From Pinisolibacter sp040275425 (GTDB lineage Bacteria; Pseudomonadota; Alphaproteobacteria; Rhizobiales; Ancalomicrobiaceae), in the NCBI GenBank assembly GCA_040275425.1, contig JBEOKB010000129.1:1-20479 (forward strand): a stretch of 20,479 bases of DNA, given 5' to 3'. The notes under the pieces were generated by a model. The model searched no databases and was not told where the DNA came from. It saw only the letters and a list, made by a program, of their open reading frames with translations. This document shows, piece by piece, positions 20,228 to 20,479 of the stretch. The position numbers and the translations under genes were made by a program. Every line of letters starts with the position of its first letter. Positions within the stretch are counted from its first letter, which is position 1.

Positions 20228-20479
20228 TCAGAACCGCTTCAATTCGATGGAGTGCTTCTTCAGGGCGTAGCCGATCTGGCGCGGCGTGAGGCCGAGGATG
20301 CGCGCCGCCTTGGCCTGCACCCAGCCCGACCGCTCCATCGCGTCGATCAACCGCTCGCGCTCGCTCGGTCGCCCCCCGAGCGCCGGACAATTGGCGTCGG
20401 CGTGTTCGCACAGGCCCGGCGGCACCTCGCTCGCCACCGGCGCGGCCGCGGCCTCCGCCGCCGCAGCCTCGGCGGGCCC
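20228..20479 (-). CDS. nifA: NifA, C-terminal fragment (5' end off window)
   Basis: The last 83 codons of NifA, the sigma-54-dependent activator of nif genes. The visible part is an Ala-rich linker, a two-cysteine segment (LCEHADANCPAL) and the Fis-type helix-turn-helix (ERLIDAMERSGWVQAKAARILGLTPRQIGYALKKHSIELKRF), which closely matches the DNA-binding end of alphaproteobacterial NifA. Cysteines in this linker are characteristic of the oxygen-sensitive class; the rest of that motif, the AAA+ domain and the GAF domain lie outside the window. This protein would bind the TGT-N10-ACA sites listed here. It is convergent with the membrane gene. Confidence 0.95.
   Translation of the reverse strand, partial: GPAEAAAAEAAAAPVASEVPPGLCEHADANCPALGGRPSERERLIDAMERSGWVQAKAARILGLTPRQIGYALKKHSIELKRF

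Noticed and set aside
1..20479. tRNA, rRNA, CRISPR arrays, insertion sequences and transposase genes
   Set aside because: None was seen. There are no regularly spaced repeats, no tRNA-like cloverleaf and no transposase-like protein.

Overview
The window is a molybdenum-nitrogenase (nif) gene cluster from a high-GC alphaproteobacterium. NifH, NifD, NifK, NifE, NifN, NifB and the short accessory proteins all read as alphaproteobacterial types. The gene set (nifB-fdxN, a 4Fe-4S LRV protein, nifZ-nifT, fdxB, nifQ, and DUF269 and DUF683 proteins) fits free-living Hyphomicrobiales or Rhodospirillales. I favour Hyphomicrobiales, but the sequence alone does not settle the genus. Codons are strongly G/C-ended throughout, so long open frames opposite the real genes are mostly shadows.

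Layout, left to right: a partial GSU2403-type nucleotidyltransferase-fold gene (minus strand, with an apparent frameshift near the edge). Then a minus-strand unit read right to left: nifE-nifN-nifX-DUF269-DUF683-fdxB-nifQ. A short DUF2336 gene sits between this unit and nifK. Next is nifH-nifD-nifK on the minus strand. A 667-bp divergent control region separates nifH from plus-strand fdxD (2Fe-2S ferredoxin) and a ferritin-like gene. A second minus-strand unit, nifB-fdxN-LRV-nifZ-nifT-SIR2-like, converges on the ferritin-like gene. A plus-strand fused membrane/spermidine-synthase-like gene lies between nifB and the 3' end of nifA, which runs off the right edge.

Regulation is unusually readable. 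Sigma-54 -24/-12 elements (TGGCAC-N5-TTGC type) precede nifE, nifH and nifB, with a weaker match before fdxD. NifA upstream activator sites (TGT-N10-ACA) lie 75-107 bp upstream of the nifH, fdxD and nifB promoters. The nifH and fdxD sites are embedded in two near-identical 28/29-nt direct repeats. nifE is the exception: its only TGT-N10-ACA is the core of a perfect 11-bp inverted repeat just downstream of the promoter. Hairpins follow nifH, nifD, nifK and fdxB and also occur in several leaders.

Together the genes supply the structural enzyme (HDK), the FeMo-cofactor assembly line (B, Q, E, N, X), P-cluster maturation (Z), electron carriers (FdxB, FdxN, FdxD) and the transcriptional activator (NifA). 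The points most worth a second look are the DUF2336 gene, the SIR2-like gene with an altered NAD-pocket motif, the ferritin-like protein with a broken ExxH site, NifK Tyr99/Ala188 (a tyrosine-ligated P-cluster signature), and the leader and operator structures. nifU, nifS, nifV, nifW and the fix genes are not in this window.
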